NCBI GenBank assembly: GCA_934085675.1
Contig: CAKOHH010000020.1
Location: 1 to 10,463, forward strand
Direction: 5' to 3'
DNA from: an uncultured Bacilli bacterium
GTDB lineage: Bacteria > Bacillota_I > Bacilli_A > RF39 > UBA660
Length of the DNA: 10,463 nucleotides
Shown: piece after piece, positions 1 through 6,705 of the stretch
Layout: every line of letters starts with the position of its first letter
Position numbering within the stretch: the stretch's first letter is position 1
Made by a program: the position numbers and the translations under genes
Notes under the pieces: model-generated
Told to the model about the DNA's origin: nothing
Databases searched by the model: none
The model's input: the letters and a program-made list of their open reading frames with translations, nothing else

Positions 1-395
1 TCTGCAAAATAAGATAACTTCACACGACCGTTTAGCGTATTGATTGAAAAGCAGTTTTGTGTTAAGGAATAATCTCTGTTCCAAACCAAATCATACTGAG
101 GCTTTTTGAACGAGGGTTTAATCCATTCGTTTTGATTCTCAAGAATGGTCTTATATCTGGCGACAACTGTCTTCAAAACAGATTGAGTCATTTGTGCTTT
201 AAGGTTAAACTTTTCCCGTAAAGTAGAATACAAAACCTTATTAAGTGAAAACTGCTTTAAGTCATGAGTACGAAATACATAATCTGAAACATAATTACAG
301 GCATTACGATAAACAGACATAGTTTCATCAAGCAAAACCTTATCTGTTTCATCTACGATTATTTGAATTTTAGCTGTAATAGTCATCTGTTCCAT
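1..395 (-). CDS. tnpB: TnpB / OrfB family RNA-guided nuclease, N-terminal part (cut by window edge)
   Basis: The frame is open from ATG at 393-395 to the window start, about 131 residues. It begins MEQMTITAKIQIIVDETDK and continues with the TnpB N-terminal pattern: a beta strand, a helix around CNYVSDYVF, the YSTLREKFNLKAQMTQS segment, KTVVARYKT, then KPSFKKPQYDLVWNRDYSL. In IS200/IS605 elements TnpB is a RuvC-like endonuclease guided by an RNA made from the element's right end; the catalytic RuvC and zinc-finger parts would lie outside the window, so activity cannot be judged. The start is supported by GGAGC about 7 bases upstream (403-407, minus strand). It is divergent from tnpA, with an 90-base shared promoter region. 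No stop or frameshift is seen in the visible part. Confidence 0.88.
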   Translation of the reverse strand, partial: MEQMTITAKIQIIVDETDKVLLDETMSVYRNACNYVSDYVFRTHDLKQFSLNKVLYSTLREKFNLKAQMTQSVLKTVVARYKTILENQNEWIKPSFKKPQYDLVWNRDYSLTQNCFSINTLNGRVKLSYFA

Positions 396-439
396 AAATG
401 TGCTCCTTTCATAGATATTTCACCAAAAATATTAAAAAA

Positions 440-451
440 TATTATATAATA
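440..451. promoter_or_regulatory. Symmetric -10 region serving divergent tnpA and tnpB
   Basis: TATTATATAATA is a perfect 12-base palindrome, so a TATAAT -10 box is present on the plus strand (445-450) and on the minus strand (441-446). It lies between the two divergent transposition genes, about 35 bases from tnpA and 45 from tnpB. No good -35 is seen for either direction. Assignment as a shared promoter is inference from position and sequence. Confidence 0.5.
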
Positions 452-462
452 ACAATTAGTGA

Positions 463-480
463 AACTCAATGCTTTGAGTT
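463..480 (+). promoter_or_regulatory. Leader hairpin just upstream of tnpA
   Basis: AACTCAA (463-469) and TTGAGTT (474-480) form a perfect 7-bp stem with the four-base loop TGCT, ending 5 bases before the tnpA ATG. No strong Shine-Dalgarno sequence is present; the only weak candidate, GAG, is inside the stem. Leader hairpins that hide the start region and keep transposase levels low are known in IS200, so the same role is plausible here. Confidence 0.5.
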
Positions 481-485
481 GAATT

Positions 486-889
486 ATGGATAATAGATAC
501 AATCGTCATAACAGACGGAAATACAGCCTTAAAGTACATATAGTTCTAGTAACCAAATATCGTAAACAATTACTCAAAAATTCTATTGTTGATGATGTTA
601 AACAAAAGATTTTCGTTATTGCTAATACTTATGACTACGAAATTATTGCTATAGAAACCGACAAAGACCATATGCATTTCTTATTAAGTTACGATATAAC
701 AGATAGAGTTTGTGATATTGTCAAAATTGTAAAGCAAGAAACAGCGTATTATTTTGGCGCAAATATGGTTCGTTTCTGCCTAAACAGTATTGGAAGAAAA
801 AAATATTTTGGTCAGACGGATATTTTGCTTGTAATATTGGAGAAGTATCGTCAACTACCATACAAAAATATATTGAGAAACAGGGTTAA
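486..889 (+). pseudogene. tnpA: IS200/IS605 TnpA Y1 transposase, broken by a one-base frameshift
   Basis: TnpA is a small HUH/Y1 single-strand transposase. The first part, MDNRYNRHNRRKYSLKVHIV onwards, matches the family, including the HUH metal motif HMH in the segment ETDKDHMHFLLSY (669-677). After about 752 the frame is wrong: the original frame runs to a stop at 894-896 with unrelated residues. The frame one base back gives family sequence: FWRKYGSFLPKQYW, then FWSDGYFACNIG, then SSTTIQKYIEKQG, ending at TAA 887-889. That last helix carries the catalytic Tyr. One base therefore appears lost in the TTTT run at 752-755, separating HUH from Tyr. A sequencing error or programmed slippage is possible, but neither is supported by a typical slippery heptamer. 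Confidence 0.85.
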
Positions 890-905
890 CGATTAACGAT
901 TTACA

Positions 906-944
906 AGGCTCCTCCCACCACCTAAAGGTAGTGGGTTTCCGCCT
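906..944. repeat. Imperfect end hairpin of the IS element
   Basis: CCCAC (914-918) pairs with GTGGG (931-935), ACC (920-922) with GGT (927-929), with a C919/A930 mismatch between them and loop TAAA. An outer AGGC (906-909) can pair with GCCT (941-944). Imperfect sub-terminal hairpins with a mismatch or bulge are what Y1 transposases recognise at IS200/IS605 ends, and the position, just past tnpA and about 25 bases from the junction, fits the left end. No T-run follows, so it is unlikely to be a terminator. Confidence 0.7.
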
Positions 945-968
945 ATGGCAAACGAAAGAATTTTATTT

Positions 969-1235
969 ATGAAAAAGTCCCGCTAAAGTTTGTTTTTTAT
1001 CTTTGGTAAAATGCCAAAGGATAAGGGCTACACCAACCGAGTGTTCTAAATTAGAATAAAAGTATTGAACATTGAAACATTTTGAATAGTCTGTTCCACA
1101 ATTCATACTTATTTTACTAAGTCTTTTTAAAGCTTTCGTATTAATATAATCATCTAACCATAAAGGATAAAGAGGTGAAAGAATTTTAAAATAGGCTCTT
1201 ACCTCTTCATTTAAAGAATTTAAATATTCACTCAT
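969..1235 (-). pseudogene. HD-domain protein (putative phosphohydrolase), cut off by IS insertion
   Basis: The remaining 89 codons encode the N-terminus of an HD-superfamily protein of the kind found in Firmicutes: the segment NLEHSVGVALILWHFTKDKK, with the first metal His, followed by QTLAGLFH, where the family continues with Asp of the HD pair. Here the frame instead runs into IS sequence and stops two codons later (TAA 963-965). The metal-binding HD pair and everything after it are thus missing, so the product should be inactive. The start codon overlaps the stop of the upstream gene as ATGA (1232-1235), suggesting translational coupling and a former place as third gene of the surface operon. 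The distal part of the gene may lie on the far side of the IS, left of the window. HD proteins of this type cleave phosphate esters, often of nucleotides; the substrate here is unknown. Confidence 0.85.
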
Positions 1236-2779
1236 TTTTTCTTTCTCTTTTTCTTTTTATCATCTTCAAAAATATCATACATTTCTGTTTCTTCTACTTC
1301 TTCTTTTTTCTTTGCCATTTCTTTTTGGGTATTTTTAATAGACTTTTCATAATTTTCAATAATACTGGTGGCATCATTTACTTTAGATAAAACATCATCT
1401 TTATTTTGAGAATTTGCTTTAGTAGTTTTTTTATCTGTTGTATCTTTTTTTATTTCTGAAGGTTCTTCTTTCTTTGGCTTATTTTTCTTTACTTTATTTT
1501 CTACCTTTTCCTCTTTGACTGGTGGTAATGGTTCTGTAATAATTACTTTTTTCTTTTTACTTTTCTTTAAAAGAACAATCATTAATAAAAGAAGTAAGAA
1601 AATAAGTCCTCCTGCCATATATAAAATAACATTTTTATATTTTAATAATTCTTCTTTAACAGTTAAAAGCATTTTATCATTATAAATTACATAAGAATTT
1701 TCTTCTTTATCATATATATAATAGTTTTCTTTACCTGTAACAATATTCATGGCATAAATAAGAACAATACTTTTATCTTCACTTTCTAAAGCCTCATAAG
1801 TTTCATTATTAATTTTTATAGTTGTTTTTTGAAAGCCTTCTTTTTCATTAGGAATATTTTTAATATAAAGAATTAGTTGATCAGATTTATTTTCATTATA
1901 TAATGTGTAAGTGTTTTTTGTTTCATCATAAATGGCGTAAGAAACATCACCTTTACTATCCTTTAAAGGAACTAAAGTAAACCCTGTTGTTTCACTATAA
2001 AAAGCAGGAATATCAAAATTACTAATTTTTATTGTTTTAGCTTCATAGCCAGATGGTGTCTCTAAATTTTTAGCATTTTTAACAACTACATATTCAGAAT
2101 CATTAATTTTAACATTAATTGGATTATCATCTTTTACATTAACAATGACTTTATATATTCTTTCACTACCTGTTTCACTTAAAACTTTTATTTCAAAAGT
2201 ATTAACACCTTCATTAACTTCTACCTCACCAGTTCCACTAACGGTAGCATAACTGCTTTCTTTTGTCGCATCTATTTTCACTTTATTTACAGTAGATGGA
2301 ACATTAACAGTATATTCTAAAGTATCTTTATTAAAGGCTGGTGAAAGAGCATATTCGCCTACTTGAATACTTTTTAAATAATTATTGGTATCTTTTTCTC
2401 TTGGAGCAGTAACCGTGACAATTTTACTTGTATTGACATTAATCGTGTCAATTTTATCAGAATTAACAGAACTTACATTACCCGTTACAGAAAAACCAAT
2501 TTGTCCTACTGAAGTAGAAGTACATGTAACAGATAACGTTTTATTAATATTTGTACCTGTTCCTGAATCTCCTGTGCCATTATCCCCTAAAGAACAATTA
2601 GAAGTAGCGCCATAGCCATTTCCTTGTAAAGACCAAGCCCCTACTCCTTGCATATTAATATAAAAAGTAACGCGATTACCTGCTTCTATATAATTAGCAG
2701 AAGAAGTAACATTAACGCTTGCAGCATGAACATTTAACCCTATCACGCAAGGGATTAAAAGTAATAATTTCTTTTTCAT
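1232..2779 (-). CDS. Membrane-anchored surface protein: cohesin-like domain plus cadherin-like beta-sandwich
   Basis: This 515-residue protein has a signal peptide (1-19, ending VHAA), then an Ig/cohesin-like beta domain at about 21-125 with a possible disulphide C62-C86. A cadherin-like beta-sandwich follows at about 134-216; its typical features are NYLKSIQVGEYALSPAF, TLEYTVNVP, GTGEVEVNEGVNTFEI and RIYKVIVNV. Residues 220-380 hold a repeated motif (YAIYDETKNTYTLYNE at 281 and YYIYDKEENSYVIYND at 353). One membrane helix (about 383-404) precedes a Lys/Glu-rich cytoplasmic tail with coiled-coil character. The ATG follows AAAGGAA by 5 bases, and the gene starts 11 bases after the glucosaminidase stop, so the two are cotranscribed. 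Likely role: a surface scaffold or anchor next to the wall. The cohesin assignment of the first domain rests on overall pattern and is the least certain part. Confidence 0.75.
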   Translation of the reverse strand: MKKKLLLLIPCVIGLNVHAASVNVTSSANYIEAGNRVTFYINMQGVGAWSLQGNGYGATSNCSLGDNGTGDSGTGTNINKTLSVTCTSTSVGQIGFSVTGNVSSVNSDKIDTINVNTSKIVTVTAPREKDTNNYLKSIQVGEYALSPAFNKDTLEYTVNVPSTVNKVKIDATKESSYATVSGTGEVEVNEGVNTFEIKVLSETGSERIYKVIVNVKDDNPINVKINDSEYVVVKNAKNLETPSGYEAKTIKISNFDIPAFYSETTGFTLVPLKDSKGDVSYAIYDETKNTYTLYNENKSDQLILYIKNIPNEKEGFQKTTIKINNETYEALESEDKSIVLIYAMNIVTGKENYYIYDKEENSYVIYNDKMLLTVKEELLKYKNVILYMAGGLIFLLLLLMIVLLKKSKKKKVIITEPLPPVKEEKVENKVKKNKPKKEEPSEIKKDTTDKKTTKANSQNKDDVLSKVNDATSIIENYEKSIKNTQKEMAKKKEEVEETEMYDIFEDDKKKKRKKK

Positions 2780-2790
2780 AAAATTCCTTT

Positions 2791-4581
2791 CTAGGCTTGA
2801 TTTATGCCTTTTTTGCCTAATAAATATTGTCTTAAACGAAGTAAGTCAGAAGAATTTGCAGCACCACTTGTTGTATAAACATGAGAAGCCTCTAAATAAG
2901 CGCCTGTCAAAGTAACTTTTTTAAGTAAAACTTGACGCATACGAAGTAAATCAGCTGAATTAATCTCCCCATCTCCTGTTAAGTCACCGTAAATAACAAC
3001 TTTTCTTGATTCGCCATTACTAAAGGTAATAATATCGCCAGTATGAACTTTTTCAGAATCACCTACTAAAGAACCATTATTTCTTTTAATAGTAACTTCA
3101 CTAGCAATTGTTTTACTCTTTAAACTACCGGCTGTAACATTAAGTGAAAGATTAGTCACAAATTCTCCTTTTTGATTTAAGCCCATGTTAGATAAATGAG
3201 TACTTACTGGTGTTACTACTGGAACAACATCTTCTTTTTTGCCATCATCTTTTTTGTTGTCGTCTTTACCATTATTATTGTTGTTACTTCCTATATTACC
3301 AGCATATACTCCTTCACTATTTTTACTTGCTCCATTTGAGGCATAAACTAAACCAGCTTTAGCAGGATTTTCAGCCGAAGAATACGCACCAATATTATAG
3401 AAGTTATAAAACCCTTCATAGATTTGGCCTTGATATTCAAAACGATTACCACTTGTTACTAACCCAATGGTACTACCTACTTCTTGTTTAGATAAAGAAG
3501 CTAAATAAATAGGACTAACATTATACGTTTTACCTGCTTCCATAAACATACTACTATAACTTATATTATCCACATTATCTTTTCCTGTCATAAAGGTTCC
3601 CTTTAAAACACTTAAAACCATACTTTCTGTATAATAATCTGTGTAACTTAAATCTTCAAACATCAAAATACTATCCGCCATTAAAAAGTTACGTGGGTCT
3701 AAAAAGTATTCCACTGTTTGAGTATTAGCAATATACCAACTGCCTTCGGTATTTTGTAAAGGTCTTTCAAAGCATTCCGTACAACTACTTATTGAACCAA
3801 CCAATTTTTCTCTTTGAACAGATGTATTAAAATCAAGATTTGTTTTTAAACTTGAAAAAGTCCAATTAGGATGTTGTTCATGTAAACTACGAAGCCATTT
3901 TTTATAAGTTTCATCAAAACCTTCTTTATTTAAAGCTGCCTCAAAAGAAGCATCCTTAACCTCACTGGTACCTCCAACTTCTTTGCCCGTTCTAGGATGA
4001 GTGGTATACTCTGGCATATTATTGTAAATAGGAATGGTAAAATGAAGAGCTAAAGATAACAAACCATTTTCTTTATAACTACGATAACTAGAAGCGGCTT
4101 CATGCATTGGAGCTGCTAAATTAGCCATATATTGATGCGTATAAACACTATAACTACCACTTGGATTCACATTATATTTTTTTAAATAACTTGTGTATTG
4201 ACCAGCAGAAATATAATCATTAGCGATAAAAGAAGCGCCACCTAATATAGCTTTCTTAGGACTCGTCCAAGGTAAATTATAATTACTAATAACACCAATT
4301 TCTGGAACATTAACATAGGCCGCACAAACATAACCATTTTTTCCATTAAAACTACCTTTATACCAACCAGCCGTACATCCTATTCCTTGATGAAGAGTAG
4401 TACTTTCTAAAGTGATTTGATTATTACGATAAAGATAAGTCACAACAGGATTATTTGTTCCTGCCCCAGATCTAAAAGATACTTCATTACCGGTCACCGT
4501 GGCAACTGTGGCTGCCGATACCTTGATACATCCCAAAAAAAGACATAATAATAAACTAAATATTATTTTTTTATAAGACAT
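2791..4581 (-). CDS. Secreted SH3b / glucosaminidase / dockerin protein with permuted catalytic domain
   Basis: This 596-residue protein has a signal peptide (1-23, VSA-A cleavage). A bacterial SH3 domain (about 25-92; RSGAGTNNPVV, GWYKGSFNGKNGYV, C69 and C86) probably binds the wall. Glucosaminidase sequence follows in two blocks: 103-190 (LPWTSPKKAILGGASFIA, HQYMANLAAP, IPIYNNMP) and 212-416 (SLHEQHPNW, FLDPRNFL, ILKGTF-like LSVLKGTF, NVSPIYLASLSKQEVGS with candidate catalytic E367, GFYNFYNIGAY). In related proteins, as I recall them, the first block is C-terminal to the second. An Asn/Lys linker (431-455), a small beta domain (470-530) and a dockerin-like pair end it: loop DLTGDGEINSAD at 533-544 is intact, while the second (568-579) has lost two Asp positions. 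The Shine-Dalgarno AAAGGAGGG is strong. Predicted role: cutting beta-N-acetylglucosaminyl bonds in peptidoglycan. Confidence 0.8.
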   Translation of the reverse strand: MSYKKIIFSLLLCLFLGCIKVSAATVATVTGNEVSFRSGAGTNNPVVTYLYRNNQITLESTTLHQGIGCTAGWYKGSFNGKNGYVCAAYVNVPEIGVISNYNLPWTSPKKAILGGASFIANDYISAGQYTSYLKKYNVNPSGSYSVYTHQYMANLAAPMHEAASSYRSYKENGLLSLALHFTIPIYNNMPEYTTHPRTGKEVGGTSEVKDASFEAALNKEGFDETYKKWLRSLHEQHPNWTFSSLKTNLDFNTSVQREKLVGSISSCTECFERPLQNTEGSWYIANTQTVEYFLDPRNFLMADSILMFEDLSYTDYYTESMVLSVLKGTFMTGKDNVDNISYSSMFMEAGKTYNVSPIYLASLSKQEVGSTIGLVTSGNRFEYQGQIYEGFYNFYNIGAYSSAENPAKAGLVYASNGASKNSEGVYAGNIGSNNNNNGKDDNKKDDGKKEDVVPVVTPVSTHLSNMGLNQKGEFVTNLSLNVTAGSLKSKTIASEVTIKRNNGSLVGDSEKVHTGDIITFSNGESRKVVIYGDLTGDGEINSADLLRMRQVLLKKVTLTGAYLEASHVYTTSGAANSSDLLRLRQYLLGKKGINQA

Positions 4582-4608
4582 GTTGCTACCCTCCTTTTAT
4601 TCATAATC

Positions 4609-4614
4609 ATTATA
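4609..4614 (-). promoter_or_regulatory. Extended -10 promoter of the surface operon
   Basis: On the minus strand the sequence reads TTTTGGTATAATG: a perfect TATAAT with a TGG extension, about 28 bases before the glucosaminidase start and upstream of its AAAGGAGGG site. No clear -35 is present at 17 bases; the Spo0A box (4624-4630) occupies the spacer and upstream edge instead, so Spo0A binding would affect polymerase access. Confidence 0.55.
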
Positions 4615-4623
4615 CCAAAATTT

Positions 4624-4630
4624 TGTCGAA
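4624..4630 (+). promoter_or_regulatory. Spo0A box (0A box) between the surface operon and the LCP gene
   Basis: TTTTGTCGAAAA contains a perfect TGTCGAA core within a context matching the extended B. subtilis 0A box. It lies 9 bases upstream of the extended -10 of the minus-strand surface operon, and about 45 bases upstream of the -35 of the plus-strand LCP promoter. A perfect match in such a place, with spo0A itself in the window, makes a regulatory role plausible; a single box without a partner weakens it. Confidence 0.5.
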
Positions 4631-4674
4631 AATGGAAAAGTCTAGCCTTTTTTATGTAAATAAACTATCAAATG

Positions 4675-4703
4675 TTGAGATTTTTAATATTTTAGTTTAT
4701 AAT
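4675..4703 (+). promoter_or_regulatory. Sigma-A-type promoter of the LCP gene
   Basis: TTGAGA (4675-4680), a 17-base spacer and a perfect TATAAT (4698-4703) lie 40 bases upstream of the LCP start. This is the best housekeeping promoter match in the window. Confidence 0.7.
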
Positions 4704-4743
4704 CAAAGTAGAATAAAAGGAAGCGGAAGAAAGGTTGTGTTAC

Positions 4744-6690
4744 ATGAAATCACTCATAAATAAACTTAAAAATGTCAATAAAGGAATGCTATTTTTTTAT
4801 TTTATTTCATTAACTAGTTACTTGATATGTTATGTTCTTATTTTTAAAAGTCTTCTTCATTTAGAAGGAATTGAAACATTAATAAGGTTTCTTATTTTGG
4901 GACTGTTTGGTCTATTTGGACTTATCTATCTTATTTTTGGTTTTAAAACATTAATTAAAAAGAAAAAAATATGGTTTACTATTTTAACTATCTTTACCAT
5001 TATATTTGCCATAATTTTTGGTGTTAGTTCTCATTATATTGATTTTGTTTATCAAAAAATTGAAAACTTTGTCACTAAAGACACAAGTACTTATACAACT
5101 GTTTTGATTGGTTTAAAAGGAACCACGTTAACAAATGATAGTAAAATCGGCATGATTACCGATGAAAGTGATCGAACAGGCTATATCTTACCATTAGAAT
5201 TCATGAAAAAAGAAAACATGAAACAAGAAATTTCTTACTATGGTAATTATACTGAATTATTAGAGGCTCTTTACAATAAAGAAGTAGACGCGATTTTCAT
5301 TACTAAAGATTACCCTATCTTATATCGAAATGAAGAAAAATATCAAAACATTGCTAGTGAAACAGAAATTTTAAAGGAATATTCTAAAGAAATGAAAACA
5401 GAAGAAAGTGAACTTTTAACTTCTACTAAAAGTTTAACTGAACCTTTCACTGTTTTATTCTTAGGCGTTGACTCTGAAAGTAAAGATGGCTTAGATGCAA
5501 ACGCAGCTTTTAATGGGGACACTTTAATGCTTGTTACTTTTAATCCTAAAACGTTAACTGCAACCATGCTTAGTTTCCCAAGAGATACTTATGTTCCTAT
5601 TTATAGTAGTAGTGATAGAATGCTTTATCAAAACAAAATTAATGCTTCTGCTGCTTATGGTACAGCAAGTACTGTTAACACAATTGAACATTTAACCGGT
5701 ATTAATATTGATTATTTTGTCAAAGTAAATTTCCAAGGTGTTATTGACCTTGTTAATACTTTAGGTGGTATTGATGTCGATGTGGAACAACCTACTTACT
5801 CTTATTATGTAAGTATCTATGGTGAAGGAAGACTTTGCGAAAGTAACTCTCTTCGTTCAACACTTCCTACTGATTTAGTATGTATGAATACAGGAATGCA
5901 ACACTTAAATGGCGAACAAGCCCTAGCATATTCTCGTAACCGTTATGGCTTTATTAATGGCGATTTAGACCGTAATCGTCATCAACAACAAGTAATTGAA
6001 GCCGTAGCTAAACAACTAATGAAATCATCTAATTTAAGTACTTTTGAAAACTTATTAGACACCATTAGTAAAAATATTGCTACAAACATGAAAACAAATC
6101 AAATCTTATCCTTTTATCAATCTATTAAAGGAATGTTAGGTAAAGCTTTAAATGGTGAAGATTTCATTAGTATTCAAAAACTGGCATTACAAACATTTTA
6201 TTTTACAAATCCTTATGGTTTATCTTGTGTAGGTTACTACCAAGGAAGTCTAGATACTGTGATTGAAACAATGAAAGAAAATTTAGGACTTATAGATATA
6301 GAAACCGTTAAAACATTCTCTTATGATTATTCGGAAGACTATGAGATTACTTCTGAAATTATTGGAACCGGTATTTATTCAGGTGGTAAAGTTCCTGATA
6401 GTTCTATTACTGATACAAGGGTACCAGAGCCAAGTGATAATGATAATAACAATGATGATAATAATACTGAAGATACTCCTAACGATAATGACAACGACAA
6501 TACAAATACTGATAATAATCCTGAAGAAGGAAAAGATGATAATACAGATAATGGCAATGACAATAATACAACAACGGATAATAAAGACAATACAAAAGAA
6601 CCAGAAACACCAACAGATAAAGATGAAAAAAAGGATGAAACTATTGTTCCTGGTACACCTACAACGGAAGAAACAGAAGAAGGGCTTTAG
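4744..6690 (+). CDS. LytR-CpsA-Psr (LCP) family cell-wall glycopolymer ligase
   Basis: The ATG at 4744 is chosen because AGAAAGG (4728-4734) sits 9 bases upstream; a TTG three codons earlier (4735) touches that site. The 648-residue protein has three membrane helices (about 14-34, 44-67, 76-96), then an extracytoplasmic domain (about 117-215) resembling a small-molecule-binding fold. The LCP domain follows at about 236-425, with LGVDS, GDTLMLVT, SFPRDTYV (R280, D281), NKINAS, LGGIDVDVE, GEQALAYSRNRYG and GDLDRNRHQQQ. These polar residues bind the pyrophosphate lipid in the family, which moves wall teichoic acid or similar polymers from undecaprenyl lipid to peptidoglycan. From about residue 562 it ends in an Asp/Asn/Thr-rich tail without an LPXTG motif or final helix. 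Divergent to the glucosaminidase operon, it extends a cell-wall theme. The exact polymer is unknown. Confidence 0.9.
   Translation: MKSLINKLKNVNKGMLFFYFISLTSYLICYVLIFKSLLHLEGIETLIRFLILGLFGLFGLIYLIFGFKTLIKKKKIWFTILTIFTIIFAIIFGVSSHYIDFVYQKIENFVTKDTSTYTTVLIGLKGTTLTNDSKIGMITDESDRTGYILPLEFMKKENMKQEISYYGNYTELLEALYNKEVDAIFITKDYPILYRNEEKYQNIASETEILKEYSKEMKTEESELLTSTKSLTEPFTVLFLGVDSESKDGLDANAAFNGDTLMLVTFNPKTLTATMLSFPRDTYVPIYSSSDRMLYQNKINASAAYGTASTVNTIEHLTGINIDYFVKVNFQGVIDLVNTLGGIDVDVEQPTYSYYVSIYGEGRLCESNSLRSTLPTDLVCMNTGMQHLNGEQALAYSRNRYGFINGDLDRNRHQQQVIEAVAKQLMKSSNLSTFENLLDTISKNIATNMKTNQILSFYQSIKGMLGKALNGEDFISIQKLALQTFYFTNPYGLSCVGYYQGSLDTVIETMKENLGLIDIETVKTFSYDYSEDYEITSEIIGTGIYSGGKVPDSSITDTRVPEPSDNDNNNDDNNTEDTPNDNDNDNTNTDNNPEEGKDDNTDNGNDNNTTTDNKDNTKEPETPTDKDEKKDETIVPGTPTTEETEEGL
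6431..6650 (+). repeat. Low-complexity GATAAT-rich stretch coding an Asp/Asn tail
   Basis: The 3' part of the LCP gene is built from repeated GAT, AAT, GAC and AAC codons (for example GATAATGATAATAACAATG), encoding an acidic and amide-rich tail of about 70 residues mixed with Glu, Thr and Pro. The unbroken frame shows that it is translated sequence. Long open frames in other phases here are by-products of the repeat. Such stretches vary in length between strains by slippage. Confidence 0.7.
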
Positions 6691-6701
6691 CTCTTTTTTT
6701 T
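6677..6701 (+). terminator. Intrinsic terminator of the LCP gene, overlapping its stop
   Basis: AAGAAGGGC (6677-6685) pairs with GCTCTTTTT (6690-6698), with two G-T pairs and loop TTTA, and the T-run continues to 6701. The TAG stop (6688-6690) lies in the loop and stem, so the hairpin overlaps the last codons. Confidence 0.6.
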
Positions 6702-6705
6702 AGGC

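Larger units (their letters stand above)
1..968. mobile_element. IS200/IS605-type insertion sequence, left part
   Basis: The segment holds divergent tnpB (minus) and tnpA (plus) with a structured hairpin beyond the 3' end of tnpA, the layout of IS605/IS608-type elements. The tnpA-side boundary is placed near 968/969 because the reading frame of the neighbouring HD-domain gene stays family-like up to its His codon at 969-971 and then becomes unrelated sequence. The other end, with the rest of tnpB and any guide (omega) RNA, lies left of the window. IS200/IS605 elements transpose as single strands beside a short target and make no target duplication; on the minus strand the flank reads TTTTTCAT next to the presumed end, so the target may be TTCAT or similar (inference). 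Confidence 0.85.

Noticed and set aside
1232..1235. UGA read as tryptophan (Mycoplasma-type code)
   Set aside because: TGA ends the membrane-anchored surface gene in a typical ATGA overlap, and conserved tryptophans in the window are TGG.
2385..2615. Open frame on the plus strand inside the membrane-anchored surface gene
   Set aside because: It is antisense to a well-supported gene, has no ribosome site and encodes no recognisable protein; its composition mirrors the Thr/Ser-rich opposite strand.
4528..4581. Lipobox (LFLGC) in the glucosaminidase signal peptide
   Set aside because: Phe occupies the position usually held by Leu, Val or Ile, and a good signal peptidase I site (VSA-A) follows, so secretion without lipid is more likely.
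4735..4743. TTG start three codons upstream of the LCP ATG
   Set aside because: It directly abuts the AGAAAGG ribosome site, leaving no spacing; the ATG at 4744 has proper spacing.
5343..5567. Minus-strand open frame inside the LCP gene
   Set aside because: It is antisense to conserved LCP-domain sequence, without a ribosome site or family resemblance.
6323..6703. Long overlapping open frames in both directions across the Asp/Asn-rich tail
   Set aside because: They are artefacts of the GATAAT repeat: products are Ile/Met-rich or Leu/Ser-rich low-complexity strings. The LCP frame explains the region.
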